Assembly (NCBI GenBank): GCA_033964015.1
Contig: CM066919.1
Span: 17,982,146 to 18,046,145 of the forward strand
Length of the DNA: 64,000 nt
Direction of reading: 5' to 3'
From: Scolanthus callimorphus
Lineage: Eukaryota; Cnidaria; Anthozoa; Actiniaria; Edwardsiidae
In this document: piece after piece, positions 22,000 to 32,111 of the stretch
Numbering within the stretch: position 1 is the first letter of the stretch
How the letters are laid out: every line of letters begins with the position of its first letter
Translations under genes and position numbers: made by a program
Notes under the pieces: model-generated
What the model was told of the DNA's origin: nothing
Database searches by the model: none
Seen by the model: the letters and a program-made list of their open reading frames with translations, nothing else

Positions 22000-22936
22000 G
22001 ATGATAAGACTGTGGAGTTGAAGTAGTGAGCTGAAAAAGTAAAAATCACAGTGTAGTGTTGTGAAGATCACGCAAAGATTCAGATTCAGGATGGAAAATA
22101 ACAGAATTACCCCTGGACGAGCTCCTGTACAATGTTTATGCGTTGCTAATTGACCTTTTGAATGATATTTCGAAGAAAACATCCGTTAAAAACGATTTTC
22201 ATTTACCTTATCCCAGTCATTCATCTGCTATAGTTGTAGATTGGAGGCGTTTGAGGCTTTTTGGACCCCTATGGATCTAACAAGTTTATTTACAATAAAA
22301 CAATTTTGTTGTTTAAATGATATACGAGATATTTTTTCTGGCAGAGAAAATGAATTGAAACGGGAACTCTTTTTTAAGAAAAACGCACACATGCTAACAG
22401 GTTTTAGAGTTTCCACAAAATTATTTGGAGCATTATTGGCTTGTCGTTTTTAGTATCTTTGCAGTTTGTTTATGTATTTCACAGTTGAAAGCATTTATGA
22501 CCTGTTCTTTTCCTTTTTGCTAAAGAATCTGTTAATTAATTGATTTGTTGTCAGCACCAATGCTATATCACTATGACATGACTAGCTAACCGTGGCGATT
22601 TGTCTGTCCTTAGGGATAGAAACTAGCGGAAACAACCTTTCGGAGAAGGTTTTAGTAATATTGCATGGTAAAATCAATTCGTAAAGAAGATGACATATTC
22701 CATTACATTTCTAGCTGTTCTTTGATTCTATTATATTCGTTGCTATAAGTCGACCTCTCTTAGTCTATATACTGGCCTCCGGAGAACACCTTGAAAGTCT
22801 GAATCTAGCATAAAACAAACAAACGATTCAGTCTACAATGTGGTCAAAATTTCCCTGACACACGCTGATTATACTACCGCCCGTGTTATGCGGTGAGCGC
22901 GAATTCAGCCCGCGTTGCATCATGGACTAAAGCAAG
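22000..22936. other. Intergenic between divergent genes
   Basis: This is the 5' region of the minus-strand Cys-rich gene and, further right, of the plus-strand ORF at 22937. A plus-strand 70-codon frame at 22241-22453 overlaps a minus-strand one and has no recognisable domain. No TIR element seen. Confidence 0.35.
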
Positions 22937-23525
22937 ATGGCGGACGTGTTGCTGAAAGGAAGGTCTCTGTCGCGCGTTCTACAGCCAATTTTACTTCACG
23001 AGAAAGAGCTGTATCTTGAACAGACTGAAAATCACGAAACCATGAAGTCTGTTTCACAGTTTTTCAGTGAGGTTAAACACGCTATCGAGTTAGTGGAGAC
23101 AAAATTTAAAGAAAAACGGGACTTCGATCAGCTTCTTTCGAGCCACGGAATGGTGAAGCGAACTCTCTTAAAACTACATTGTAAGATTATAAAGAGCTTC
23201 AGATTATCCCTAATTTATGGAATCCGTGGGGTGGAGACGTGGAGATGGATGTTCCTTTGGAGATCTTCTGTATTATCACGAAGGATATAATTAACAGCAC
23301 TGGCTCCGCTATCATAAATGAAACATCATCTGTCATCATTGTAACAATAAACGAGCTAGAGAAAGCAAAACACATCTTCAGTAGAATAAACTCTGATGGT
23401 CAGAAAATTGCCGAGACAGACTTATTAAAGAGGCAGTTAACAGACGACGGTGATGGAATATGCGAAGTTTTGATTTCTACGGCAAACCCATGATTGAGAG
23501 TACAAGAAGAAGAAGGAACTGCTGA
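22937..23525 (+). CDS. Unrecognised intronless ORF, two 1-base frame breaks
   Basis: ATGGCGGACG in good Kozak context (A at -3, G at +4) opens a charged, mostly alpha-helical protein. The frame changes near 23185 (AAGAT where AAGGAT would keep frame) and near 23468 (T run), each a one-base loss. Bridging them gives about 196 residues ending STRRRRNC before TGA. Segments such as NLWNPWGGDVEMDVPLEIF and SRINSDGQKI are clearly protein-like in composition, but I recognise no family. The absence of introns fits a retrocopy or a single-exon gene. A further open stretch at about 23685-23900 with a basic KKLPKKPVAKK motif could be related debris. Confidence 0.45.
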
Positions 23526-25082
23526 GGATTTCCTTTTCCTATGGGGGTGGAATAGTTTTGGTGTCCCCCAACACTAATCTGTAAAGCTTAGCCACTGTTT
23601 ACCTTAAGTCTGGAAAAATTTGTAACCAGAAGTACTATTAGCATGGGTTATTAGTATCTTTCCAACAAGACATCAAGACACAACTTGAGTGCCTCCATCT
23701 GCTTTGTTGACAGCCTTTTCAAGTTACCAAGAGCTACTCTGAAAAAATTACCAAAGAAACCTGTTGCCAAAAAGAATGGTGGGTCTCCAAGTGTATATAT
23801 GAACAAGACTGTCATGGTTGAAACAATCCAGGATGGGAAAGGAGACTTGCATTCAGTTGGTGAACTGAGGTGCTGCGGGTACTGCCCTTTTGTGTGGTAG
23901 GTGTCATTATAGTGGTAACCAAAATTGGGCCAAAAATGTGATCAGGGGAGTTCAACAAAGTGGTTCATGTGATGTGACTAGACCTGCCATCTTTAAAACA
24001 CATAGGCAAGGTAGTTTTGATTCTGGTAATAAATTTTCACAGCCGACAACATTCTGACCAACCCCCAAGACCTTCCCGAAGATGTCCCGAGTACATTCCA
24101 AAGGAAAATAACATTTCATAAATAAGTAAATAATATGTTTGTGAATCATGCAGGTTCCGCAGGCATGTGGTTATTGGGCAATTCCGAAAAAAAATTCCAA
24201 ACTTGCCCTGTTATAGGCTTGATTCCAAGCCCTTGTTGTGAGCCCTCAGTCTGTCCATCAACAACGCTGGATCACTGGATCATTTTGGGGTGAGGTATGC
24301 TGACTGAGTACAAAGTCTCAAACAGCTAAACAATGGTGGACAATGTCAACAAGTATTACTCAAGCATCTCATTAGATTTTTAGCCAAAAAAAATATATTT
24401 ATGCTCCATGAATATATATATTTTTTGTTATAGTCATCTAGTGAAAAGCAAAATAAGACATCAATCTCACCTATCTGACAGTGTGAAGTGTCACTGAGAA
24501 ATGGACCATTTCAGTTTACATTTTTAAATCCGGGGAGGACTCCTCTATTTTTCGGGCGGGGGTGCTTGTCGTACCTTTTAGGGTTTAAAATCAGGCCTCC
24601 AATACCTTTTAGGAGGTAAAATTTGAAAACTTGCAATTTTTTCCAGATAGGTACCTGTTAGAGGCCTGTTCCAGCAAATCAAGCAAATCGCACTTGTTGG
24701 TAGCCTGAATTTCACATGTATTTTCCCTCGTCTTGTTGGTACCTTTTAGGGGTCAAAACAATGAACCAACGTCATGTTTGGTACCTTTTTAGGGGTAAAA
24801 TCGAAAGTTCCTGACGAGCAACCCCTCCCCAAAAATAGGGGAGCCCCCCCCCTCCATCAATGACGATAAAATCACATGACCAACTTGTTGTGCCATCTCC
24901 ATTAAAACAATTTTGTCAAAGTTTGGTTGCCATGCGGTCTTTCCTTCTCAAAATGAATATAAATTTTCAAGCTTTCATTACATTATCGATTACAGTGTGT
25001 GTCACATAGACCAGCCAACTTCCTCGCATTGTGTTTTTTTTTCGCCTAAAATTCGAAATTCTGAGTTCCTCACAAAATGTGC
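23526..25082. other. Intergenic, repeat-bearing
   Basis: Holds the short basic ORF noted above (about 23685-23900, function unknown) and G-tract element copy 2 at 24530-24854. Nothing else supported. Confidence 0.35.
24530..24854. mobile_element. G-tract foldback element, copy 2
   Basis: The left end CCGGGGAGGACTCC, with TATTTTTCGG and GGGGGTGCTTGTCGTACC, is mirrored at the right by GACGAGCAACCCC, AAAATAGGGGAGCCC and poly-C. ACCTTTTAGGGGT units recur inside. No target duplication seen. Same family as 10213, 25741 and 58812. Confidence 0.6.
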
Positions 25083-25337
25083 ATAGAGCAGATTTCACAT
25101 GACCATCGTGAAAACAATTGCAATTGAGCAATCACTAGCCAATCAGAATCGAGAGAAATCACGACTTGCTCCTAAATGGCTTTTTTCTCAGCCAATTGCA
25201 AGCCGAACCAATTACTAAGTAATTACACAATTGTATTTACTGCAGAATTTGATTGGCTGAGAAAAATGGGTAGCCAATGAGAACGCCAATCGCAATTACA
25301 TAACAAGTCTTGACAGTCATGTGAAATTCGCTCTACG
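25083..25337. mobile_element. 255-bp TIR element (TAGAGC..ATTTCACATGAC)
   Basis: ATAGAGCAGATTTCACATGA at the left is mirrored by TCATGTGAAATTCGCTCTAC at the right. Inner CCAATCAGAATCGAGA and CAATTGCAATTGAGC have partial mirrors. No transposase and no clear target duplication. Confidence 0.6.
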
Positions 25338-25740
25338 ACCTTGTTTTCATTGCCTAAGTGACAGAAGGACATGACTTTCTGTTTCCCAGTAATTTTTAAA
25401 AGGAGGCTGCCTTATCTATTATCAAGAGGATGGAATTGGCTTGTGATTTGAATTATTTGCTTGTCAGGCAAGAGGGGGGCCTAGGGGTTTGCGGTGATGC
25501 GGTATTGGCTGTGTTTTTGCGCGGTTTTGCGGATAAAAAAGCTTAAAAGTTACGGTTATGCGGTTTTTTCAAAGTCTACGGTGTGCGAAAATTGTTGAAA
25601 TAGTCTGCGATTACACGGTAATTGTGTACAAAAATGCGGTATTGCGGTGTTTGCGAGTCCTAAGGTTAGCGATATTTAGCGTCCCAAAGACTCTCGAATT
25701 GCAGTAAAACACACTGGCGGATTGTTGTAGGGCTCAAGAC

Positions 25741-26197
25741 CCCGGGGGGGGGGGGGGGGGGGGGGGACTCCCCATATTTTCAGACGGGGGTGCTCGTCCT
25801 ATCCCTTAGGGTATAAAATTGACAGACGTGCTATCTCTTAGGGGTGTTTAAAATCAGCCCTATCCCTTAGGGGAGTCTCAGTCCAATCCTTGCCCAGAAA
25901 TATATTGGTACTGACACCAGAACCGATATTTACAAAGGAAACTTGGTTGAAAACCCTAAAAGACCTAAAATTCGCTTTTATTTGTTTTGACCTGCCAAAT
26001 TTGCTATCTCTAAGGGGTAAATTCGGCGGTCGCCACGCCAAATTTGCTTTCTTTTAGGGGTAAATTTGTTGTTTGCCATACCCATTTTGCTATCCCTTAG
26101 GGTCAAAATCAATTTTCCCGACGAGCACCCCCGTCTAAAATATTGGGAGTACCCCCCCCCCCCCCCCCACCCCCCCCCCCCCCCCCCCCCCCCCCCG
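25741..26197. mobile_element. G-tract foldback element, copy 3, 8-bp TSD
   Basis: Flanked by CTCAAGAC (25733-25740 and 26198-26205), a perfect 8-bp duplication that fits hAT-type insertion. The left end is CCC plus a G tract, then ACTCCCCATATTTTCAGACG and GGGGGTGCTCGTCC. The right end mirrors it (GACGAGCACCCCCGTC, then poly-C). The interior repeats TATCCCTTAGGG several times in both orientations. A G tract and a roughly 45-base C tract form the ends. Confidence 0.8.
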
Positions 26198-26205
26198 CTC
26201 AAGAC

Positions 26206-27232
26206 AATCTTCCGCTCACGTTTTGCTTGAATAGAACGTCTGGTTGCCATTGGATACCACGGAATCGTTAGCAGAAAGCAATTGACTGACTTCGCGTGTG
26301 AAAACGGCGCCATTTAAGATAAAAAAGAAAAACTTTTTTGCGGTGAGCGGTATTCCCAAAAATCTGTGCGGAAAGGCGGTATTTTCGAAATTTTTGTGCG
26401 GTTTTGCGGTTTTGAGAACCCCCCTAGGTCCCCCTCAGGCAAGTGTGCGAGTGCCCCTTTAAACAAAAAATTTCAATATCGCTTATCAATAACTCTGAAC
26501 AAAAATCACGTGAGATAACATAAATAGAGTACATTTTGGTGTCGTTGTCAAGAAGTTTAAATGGCACAAAAAACATGTCTGCAGATTTTAGCAGACCAGG
26601 TGACTTCGTCCATGGCATCATTAAATACAAAGTACAATACAAAAGTTAGGGACCCCAGGGACAGATTTAGAAATCCCACCATAGTTTTAGGCATCATCTA
26701 GTGTCCCACAGTAAAAAGTGTGTGAATCCTGCTGGTGACAGAAATCTCAATCCTGTATCCTGCTTCATGTTTTTATATTTTCTATATTCTATATCTTGAT
26801 CATAAAATAGAAAAAATCTCACATCCCAAAAAACATGTTGTTGTCCCTCAAGTTGCAATGTATAATTCATAAAAAGATACATCAGCAGTAATGGAGAGAA
26901 CTGGATGATATTGCAGGGCTGGGTTTGGTGAGTGGTCAAAATGGAGCTCGGAATTTCAGAGTGGGTTGTCAAGGAAGAGCTTGGAATTCCAGGGCGGCAC
27001 CCTTAAAATATAAAAATTCCAGGGTTTTCCAAGCACAAATAACAGGAAGGTCATGAACAAATTCCAGGATGGGTTGTTCAAATAAAAAAATCCAGTGTTG
27101 GTAGCTGTGATTAGGGCCCTCAAAAGGGGGGTGCAGATTTTTTGGGGACTGACCATTTTACTCTACCTTTTGAACATGCGCGCGCATACGAACCTGCGAA
27201 AGGGCGCCACTGCGATTATTACATAATAATAA
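26206..27232. other. Intergenic, no gene seen
   Basis: Several short ORFs, none with a recognisable domain. No inverted-repeat element could be defined. Confidence 0.35.
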
Positions 27233-27607
27233 GTACCCAGAGCTCCCCGGCTCGTAATCTCGCTGGGGAGATCTTGCATGTGTGAGATTTGATACAGAGC
27301 CGTTGAGAGAAACAACTCTCTGCATGCCCCAATGTTCAAAATCAGCCAATCCGCGAAGGCCCTCAAATGGATGTCCTCATAGCCTCCCCGCGTGCAGACG
27401 AGCCGGGGAGTTCTGAGGACGAGAACTATCACGGGGGAAACTCTGGTGACTCATGCGCGAGATTTGATGCAGAGAGCCATTGGAGAGAAAGAAATCTAAG
27501 CGTGCTCCAACGTTCAAAACCAGCCAATCAGCAAAGGTCCTGAAATGGATGTCACCAGAGCCTTCCCTGCAAGGTGACGTGCTGGGAGCGCTCGGGTACG
27601 ACAATGC
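27233..27607. mobile_element. Two adjacent CCCAGAGCTC MITE copies
   Basis: The first copy (27233-27426) begins GTACCCAGAGCTCCCCGG and ends CCGGGGAGTTCTGAGGAC. The second (about 27432-27607) lacks its left end but keeps the body (GCGAGATTTGATGCAGAG, CAGCCAATCAGC) and right end. Both match the complete element at 63141. Arranged head to tail. Confidence 0.65.
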
Positions 27608-27887
27608 TTGTGACATCATGAATCATGTGAATGTCAGCGCGCGCACGAATAAAAGAAAAGTTCATTGGCGTGACGCGCGAAAACAGAAACAGTTTTCAAG
27701 TGAACAAAAGTGATTCCTCGTGGAATTAAATTTTAAACAAGTAAAAAACTCTCACTAATTGACCACTTAATGCGGTAATAATTTTGTTAACTAATTACAC
27801 ATTGTTTTCGAAATCGTAAAGACAATTAGCATAATTAGTGTAACTGATTAAACGTTTTAGCGAAACCGGAAGTACATTTCAATCAAA

Positions 27888-28577
27888 ATGTCTTCCAAAA
27901 AAATTCAAATGGATCGGCTAGAAAACACTAACAGCGGGCTCATCGCCCTAACCCGGTTTAAACATCCATCGGTTCTTTTTCTTTCTATACCGAAAGTGCT
28001 ACCGGGAGTCCTATATTTCGAGCGCGTGCGAATATGCTTGTCGCTATCCTATACGCGCGTTTCTGTGGTTTCTAGTGTCACTTCCCGTGACGTTCCTGTA
28101 TGCTTCGTCGCTTGTATCATCTTGGCGTCGTCGTCTTCTGGACTATTGTATGCTTGGTTGTGCTATTGTTACATATGGACTGACTTGCTTGATATTTGCT
28201 CCAGTACTAATACCATTGAGATTTTTCTTGCCTCTGCCTACATGACGTATTGCATGTACTATATCATCAAGGAAGAAATTATTCAAGCCCAGCTCGCGCC
28301 ACTTCCAAGAATTAGTCACGGAGTTGTACTTTTTATGACGGATATTTATCTTCTTATCAAAGCAACTGTTATCTTCCTTGTGCAGAAGTTAAAAGAGTTT
28401 CAAAAACAGTCCACTGGATGCCTTGGACCGCTTGATGTTATATTTGTTACCATTGATAGTACAGGACCTATTGTTCCCCGAGGGGAGGTGTGTTCGTCTG
28501 GAAAGAGACCGTCAAAGGAGAAACCAACAAATGCCCAGTGAAAATAGTCAGCACTTTGTGACAACACGTGTAGGAGG
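27888..28577 (+). CDS. Multi-pass membrane protein, exon 1
   Basis: ATG at 27888 (AAAATGTC context) opens a frame with several hydrophobic stretches: VPVCFVACIILASSSSG, a following Tyr/Trp-rich segment, and IYLLIKATVIFLVQ. The frame changes once near 28403, in a CAAAAAC run that looks one A too long. The continuation (LMLYLLPLIVQDLLF, then a basic CVRLERDRQRR) ends at donor G|GTAAAT in phase 1, which matches the phase of exon 2; the uncorrected frame does not. The family is not recognised. Two intracellular basic loops and at least seven potential membrane segments are visible over the four exons. The function is unknown; a transporter, channel or receptor would all fit. Confidence 0.55.
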
Positions 28578-28905
28578 TAAATATGATCACAGAAAAAACG
28601 TGGTTTTGAAAAAGGGCACCTTTTGACTTATTAGAATGTCTTTTTAGTAGCCTAGCGTAGTTTGTCATATTAGTCTTTTTGTATAGTTTAAATATCGAAG
28701 TCTTACTTTTTGTAATACAATGGTTTTATTATACATACTGTATTCCTGTGTATTTAGAATTAGGAGGGCCATAAGTTAGAAATCTATATTGTATGGTTAT
28801 TATGAAACCATCTTAAAATTATTGTATTGTAACCTGTTTCTTTTGGATGGCGTATAAGAGACAAATTGGCAGGTGACTGAGAATTTCCTATTGCTTTTGT
28901 TTCAG

Positions 28906-29083
28906 GTTCCCAACGAAACGTAAACTTCATATACGACATAGCCTCGAACCCCAGCACATGTATCCCGCAATCCTTCACGTTGAGGATTCTCCTATCGCCA
29001 ATATGGGTTCCTATTATTTGTTTCTTGACGTTCTGGAGATGTATATTCGTGTTTTTCATCTTTGCAAAGAATGCCGTAAAAAG
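28906..29083 (+). CDS. Multi-pass membrane protein, exon 2
   Basis: Acceptor TTTGTTTCAG, donor AAAAAG|GTAAGT. Only the frame reading IWVPIICFLTFWRCIFVFF keeps phase with both neighbours (phase 1 in, phase 2 out). A second open frame in the same exon does not. It supplies one or two membrane segments. Confidence 0.6.
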
Positions 29084-29462
29084 GTAAGTAAGATCCCCAT
29101 TATCGCGATGTAGGTACTGGTGAAGATTCTGGGTTCCTCAATTTCTGAGCGTCAAAACGCACAGTAACTCATCGTTCTCAAGTAACACTTTTATAACTTT
29201 GCCAGGTACGCTAGGAAGTGTGAGAGGGAGGTACGCTAACGTATCCGTTACTGTAAGACTTCACTAGAAAATTGTAAAAAAAATGGTTTGTTTTTGAGAC
29301 ATCATCTCGCATCTGAGTAACGCTGAGCAACTGCAGACATCTAATAACCGCCGGTAATAGAGAAACGAGCCCATGACAATTCGGTAATCAGGGGTCTCAG
29401 TGCTTGGTTGAATCACGTTTGATTGACACCTTGATGCGGATCCTTGACCATCATGTAAATTC

Positions 29463-29725
29463 TAGACTGTTTACGGTCCCTTCTTTGGCGAAAAACGAGC
29501 GCGTGAAAAAGCGAGCGTGACAATGACGTAAGTGCCGAAGGCACGAGCAAGCGACGAAGGCGTGAAAACGCCCTTTTTTGGCATTCTCCCCCTGCGGCGC
29601 GTTCTCGCGCCTTTCAGCTCTCACTCGTGCCTTCGGCACTTCACGCCATCGTCGCGCCTTTGGCGCTCCACTGGCAGCGCTCGTTTTCCCGGACATTCGC
29701 CAAAGAAGGGACTGCAAGCAGTCTA
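29463..29725. mobile_element. Foldback MULE MITE, relative of 9433
   Basis: Its termini TAGACTG...CCCTTCTTTGGCGAA and TTCGCCAAAGAAGGGACTG match the family at 9433-9684. Inner arms mirror each other (AAGTGCCGAAGGCACGAG with CTCGTGCCTTCGGCACTT). Flanks TGTAAATTC / TGTAAGATC agree at 7 of 9 bases, a decayed 9-bp duplication. It lies in the intron just upstream of exon 3 of the membrane-protein gene. Confidence 0.8.
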
Positions 29726-29769
29726 TGTAAGATCTTGCTAAAATGTGTTTGTCCATCTTATTTTTACAG

Positions 29770-29949
29770 TTCCATCTCTACCTGTTTCACTGCAAGCTCT
29801 ATCATGTGGTTTAACTTCTATGTTGATCTGGTCGCAACCGTGAACTTAATCGTTGACGCGGCGCGGATTGTGGGCATCTGGTACTATGGAAAAATCGAGA
29901 GATTTACTGTTTTATCTATGGCGGATCGACGCGGCGTAGGTCATCAGAA
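29770..29949 (+). CDS. Multi-pass membrane protein, exon 3
   Basis: Acceptor TTATTTTTACAG, donor CAGAA|GTAAGT, phase 2 in and out. The peptide holds an amphipathic-to-hydrophobic segment (FYVDLVATVNLIVDAARIVG) followed by WYYGKIERF. Confidence 0.6.
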
Positions 29950-30216
29950 GTAAGTCTGAATACATCCTACATTTTTTTGCCATTCCTTCAACGTTATTAC
30001 AATAGGAATGGACGATTCCAACCATAAGCACGCGCGCTATTCTTTATTTAGAAATGCCCAAGCCGTGTTCCGAAACTGCAAGCTCAGAATGCAGCGCGCG
30101 CTTTTTTAACAGTTCGTTCGACAAATGCCTCACATTTACCGACATGAACCGCGCGCGTGCCTTATAGCTGGAATCTTCCATTGGCAAGTAACCATATAAC
30201 TCTTCCTTTAACAGAG

Positions 30217-30517
30217 TGTGTCTGGTCGCTCGCCAAACAGTTTTTCCACCTCCCCTACCCCCTTGGGGCTTTGGTGGATACAGTCCCTTCTGAACTCCGT
30301 TCATGACATCATCCACGGTAACCAAGCAACAGCTGGGCTATTCGCCATCTTTATGACACCACTGATGCTGTTGTTCGCTCCAACAATCATATTCGTTATC
30401 TTCATGTACATCTGGTGCCGCATGTGTAGTTTGGCCATCGTTGCTATAGCAACCACAGCTTGCAGCCTGTTTAACAACAGAAAAGCCACCTTTATCGCGT
30501 TAATGTTTGGCAGCTAA
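30217..30517 (+). CDS. Multi-pass membrane protein, last exon
   Basis: The frame is kept only if the acceptor is the second AG of AACAGAG (ending 30216), giving N-V-S-G at the junction; the first AG would lead to an early stop. The exon codes two strong hydrophobic segments (FAIFMTPLMLLFAPTIIFVIF and LAIVAIATTACSLF) and ends at TAA 30515-30517 after LMFGS. Confidence 0.6.
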
Positions 30518-30648
30518 TTGGTGTTTTGAAAGGCCCTCGCAAAACATTCTAACAAAACGATTTCAGTTATTCACCAAAAATAACATAAATATGTACAAGT
30601 AGAAAAGGATGAATATCTATTTAACATTGTAACGATTTCCAAAGAACA

Positions 30649-30654
30649 AATAAA
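30649..30654 (+). promoter_or_regulatory. Polyadenylation signal AATAAA
   Basis: AATAAA 132 bases after the stop of the membrane-protein gene, a normal distance. Confidence 0.55.
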
Positions 30655-30820
30655 TGATGTAGGCGGCGTCATTTTGTAATCATTTGTCACCATCCCTATG
30701 CCTCCACATAGTCGCTCAGTTTCCAGGATAGCCTCTTGTGCACGCGAGAGCCCTTGTTTTCAAGCACTCTTGTTTTAAGCCAGACGGTTCCAAGGGAAGA
30801 AACCACGTCATGAGCATTTG

Positions 30821-30994
30821 CAGGGGCGTAGCCGGGAAGGGAGGAAGGGCACCGCTGCCCCCCCCCCTTCTCGGGAGATTTTCCCATACATTTACTGTAT
30901 TTGCTGGAGGTTGAACATTTTCGTCCCATGTTTTCACTATCCGCCCTCGCTCCCCCCCCCCCCCCCCCAATCAAAACTCCTGGCTACGCCCCTG
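30821..30994. mobile_element. 174-bp CAGGGGCGTAGC element, 5-bp TSD
   Basis: Termini CAGGGGCGTAGCCGGGA and TCCTGGCTACGCCCCTG are inverted and flanked by a perfect ATTTG duplication (30816-30820, 30995-30999). The interior segment ACATTTACTGTATTTGCTGG also occurs at about 36285. The CAGGG terminus is hAT-like, but the TSD is 5 bp, not the usual 8. Confidence 0.8.
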
Positions 30995-30999
30995 ATTTG

Positions 31000-31957
31000 C
31001 TAGGAAAAAATAACTTCTCTCGACTAAAGCGGTTGTACACCGCTATGGGTGGGGGAGGGTAGAAGGCGAGAGAGAGCATCGAGTATTGTCTCGTTTGTTT
31101 CACCAAACGGATCTGTTCCGCAAAACAAATAGTGTTCCACGCGTTTTTTTTTTTTTGCTGGCATGGACCTCTGGTTGCTGGGAATATATTTTTTTGCCCC
31201 AATGGTTCTGCTGGGAAATTTTGTTGCCGAAGTGCAGTCGCACTGGTTCTGGTGGGACCCCAAACGTACTCAATATAAACCCTGAATACAGCCACCTAAA
31301 CGATATAAAACACACAAATAACGATACCTCAGCCGATCGTTTATCGATTTCTGTCAACCGAGTCTTGCGGTGTCTTTGGTCAGCGGCACTACCACATCGC
31401 AAATGTCGTGCGAGTGTCCGCGCGGGAAATCTCGAAAACACTTTCGGGAATCAACACAAAAAGAAGTATTTTGGTAAGTAAAGGCACTATCTTGTTCGCT
31501 GAGATTTACTTTATTCGATTCTCTATGTTTAAAGTTAAATCCATTGGTCTAAAATGTGATTTTAAGTTGTATTTGCTTTTAAATTCCCAGCGAAATTGAG
31601 AGTAAACTCCCTGCCACGTGTGTTGGATGATCGAAAACCGACCCCCAAGGAGGTAAGCAAGCCTGTTTTTCATTGAGAATCAAACTTAATTAAAGTTTTT
31701 TTACACGACAGAGATCCCCCAATTCATCCGACTAGTCTTATTCTCTCCCACATTCCAGAACATTCAGTCTTGTTTTAGCTCAACTTTGACTTCAAACTTT
31801 CACTATGCATGTACTCATGTTAATAAAACGGAGTGAGGGTTCAGGAGAAATATGGCATTTGAAGTTTATAGCATTTTGGTGAAATTCCATATCAGGTGAA
31901 AAATGTGGAATGTGCTGCATAGCATGCTGAACAAATCGATAATGCATTAAAAGTCAT
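31000..31957. other. Intergenic with candidate exons
   Basis: Open frame upstream of a strong donor TTTTG|GTAAGT at 31473, then a 62-base candidate exon (31591-31652). No AATAAA or TIR element seen. Confidence 0.35.
31591..31652 (+). CDS. Candidate short coding exon, unknown gene
   Basis: Flanked by acceptor AAATTCCCAG and donor GGAG|GTAAGC. It stays open when joined (phase 1) to the frame ending at 31473, giving a basic peptide AKLRVNSLPRVLDDRKPTPK. No start Met upstream in that frame and no following exon were found. It may belong to a gene disrupted by the satellite element that follows. Confidence 0.3.
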
Positions 31958-32111
31958 GGGCGTAATGTTTTCCCATTTCAGATCACGTACCATTCGCTGG
32001 AGTATTGCTATTTTTTGGTGCTGAGTCCATGATATACGATCACGAAATGACAGACTGTTGGCACAACCTATCATGTGTTATGATACACCAAATGGACAAA
32101 TGGGACTTGTA

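Noticed and set aside
23163..23204. A 22-base intron to explain the frame change in the 22.9-kb ORF
   Set aside because: GTAAGA...TTCAG exists but is far too short for an animal intron; a one-base loss explains the frame better.
28906..29083. Alternative frame in membrane-protein exon 2 beginning FPTKRKLHIRHSLEP
   Set aside because: It looks protein-like but does not match the phase of the exon 1 donor or exon 3 acceptor, whereas the hydrophobic frame matches both.
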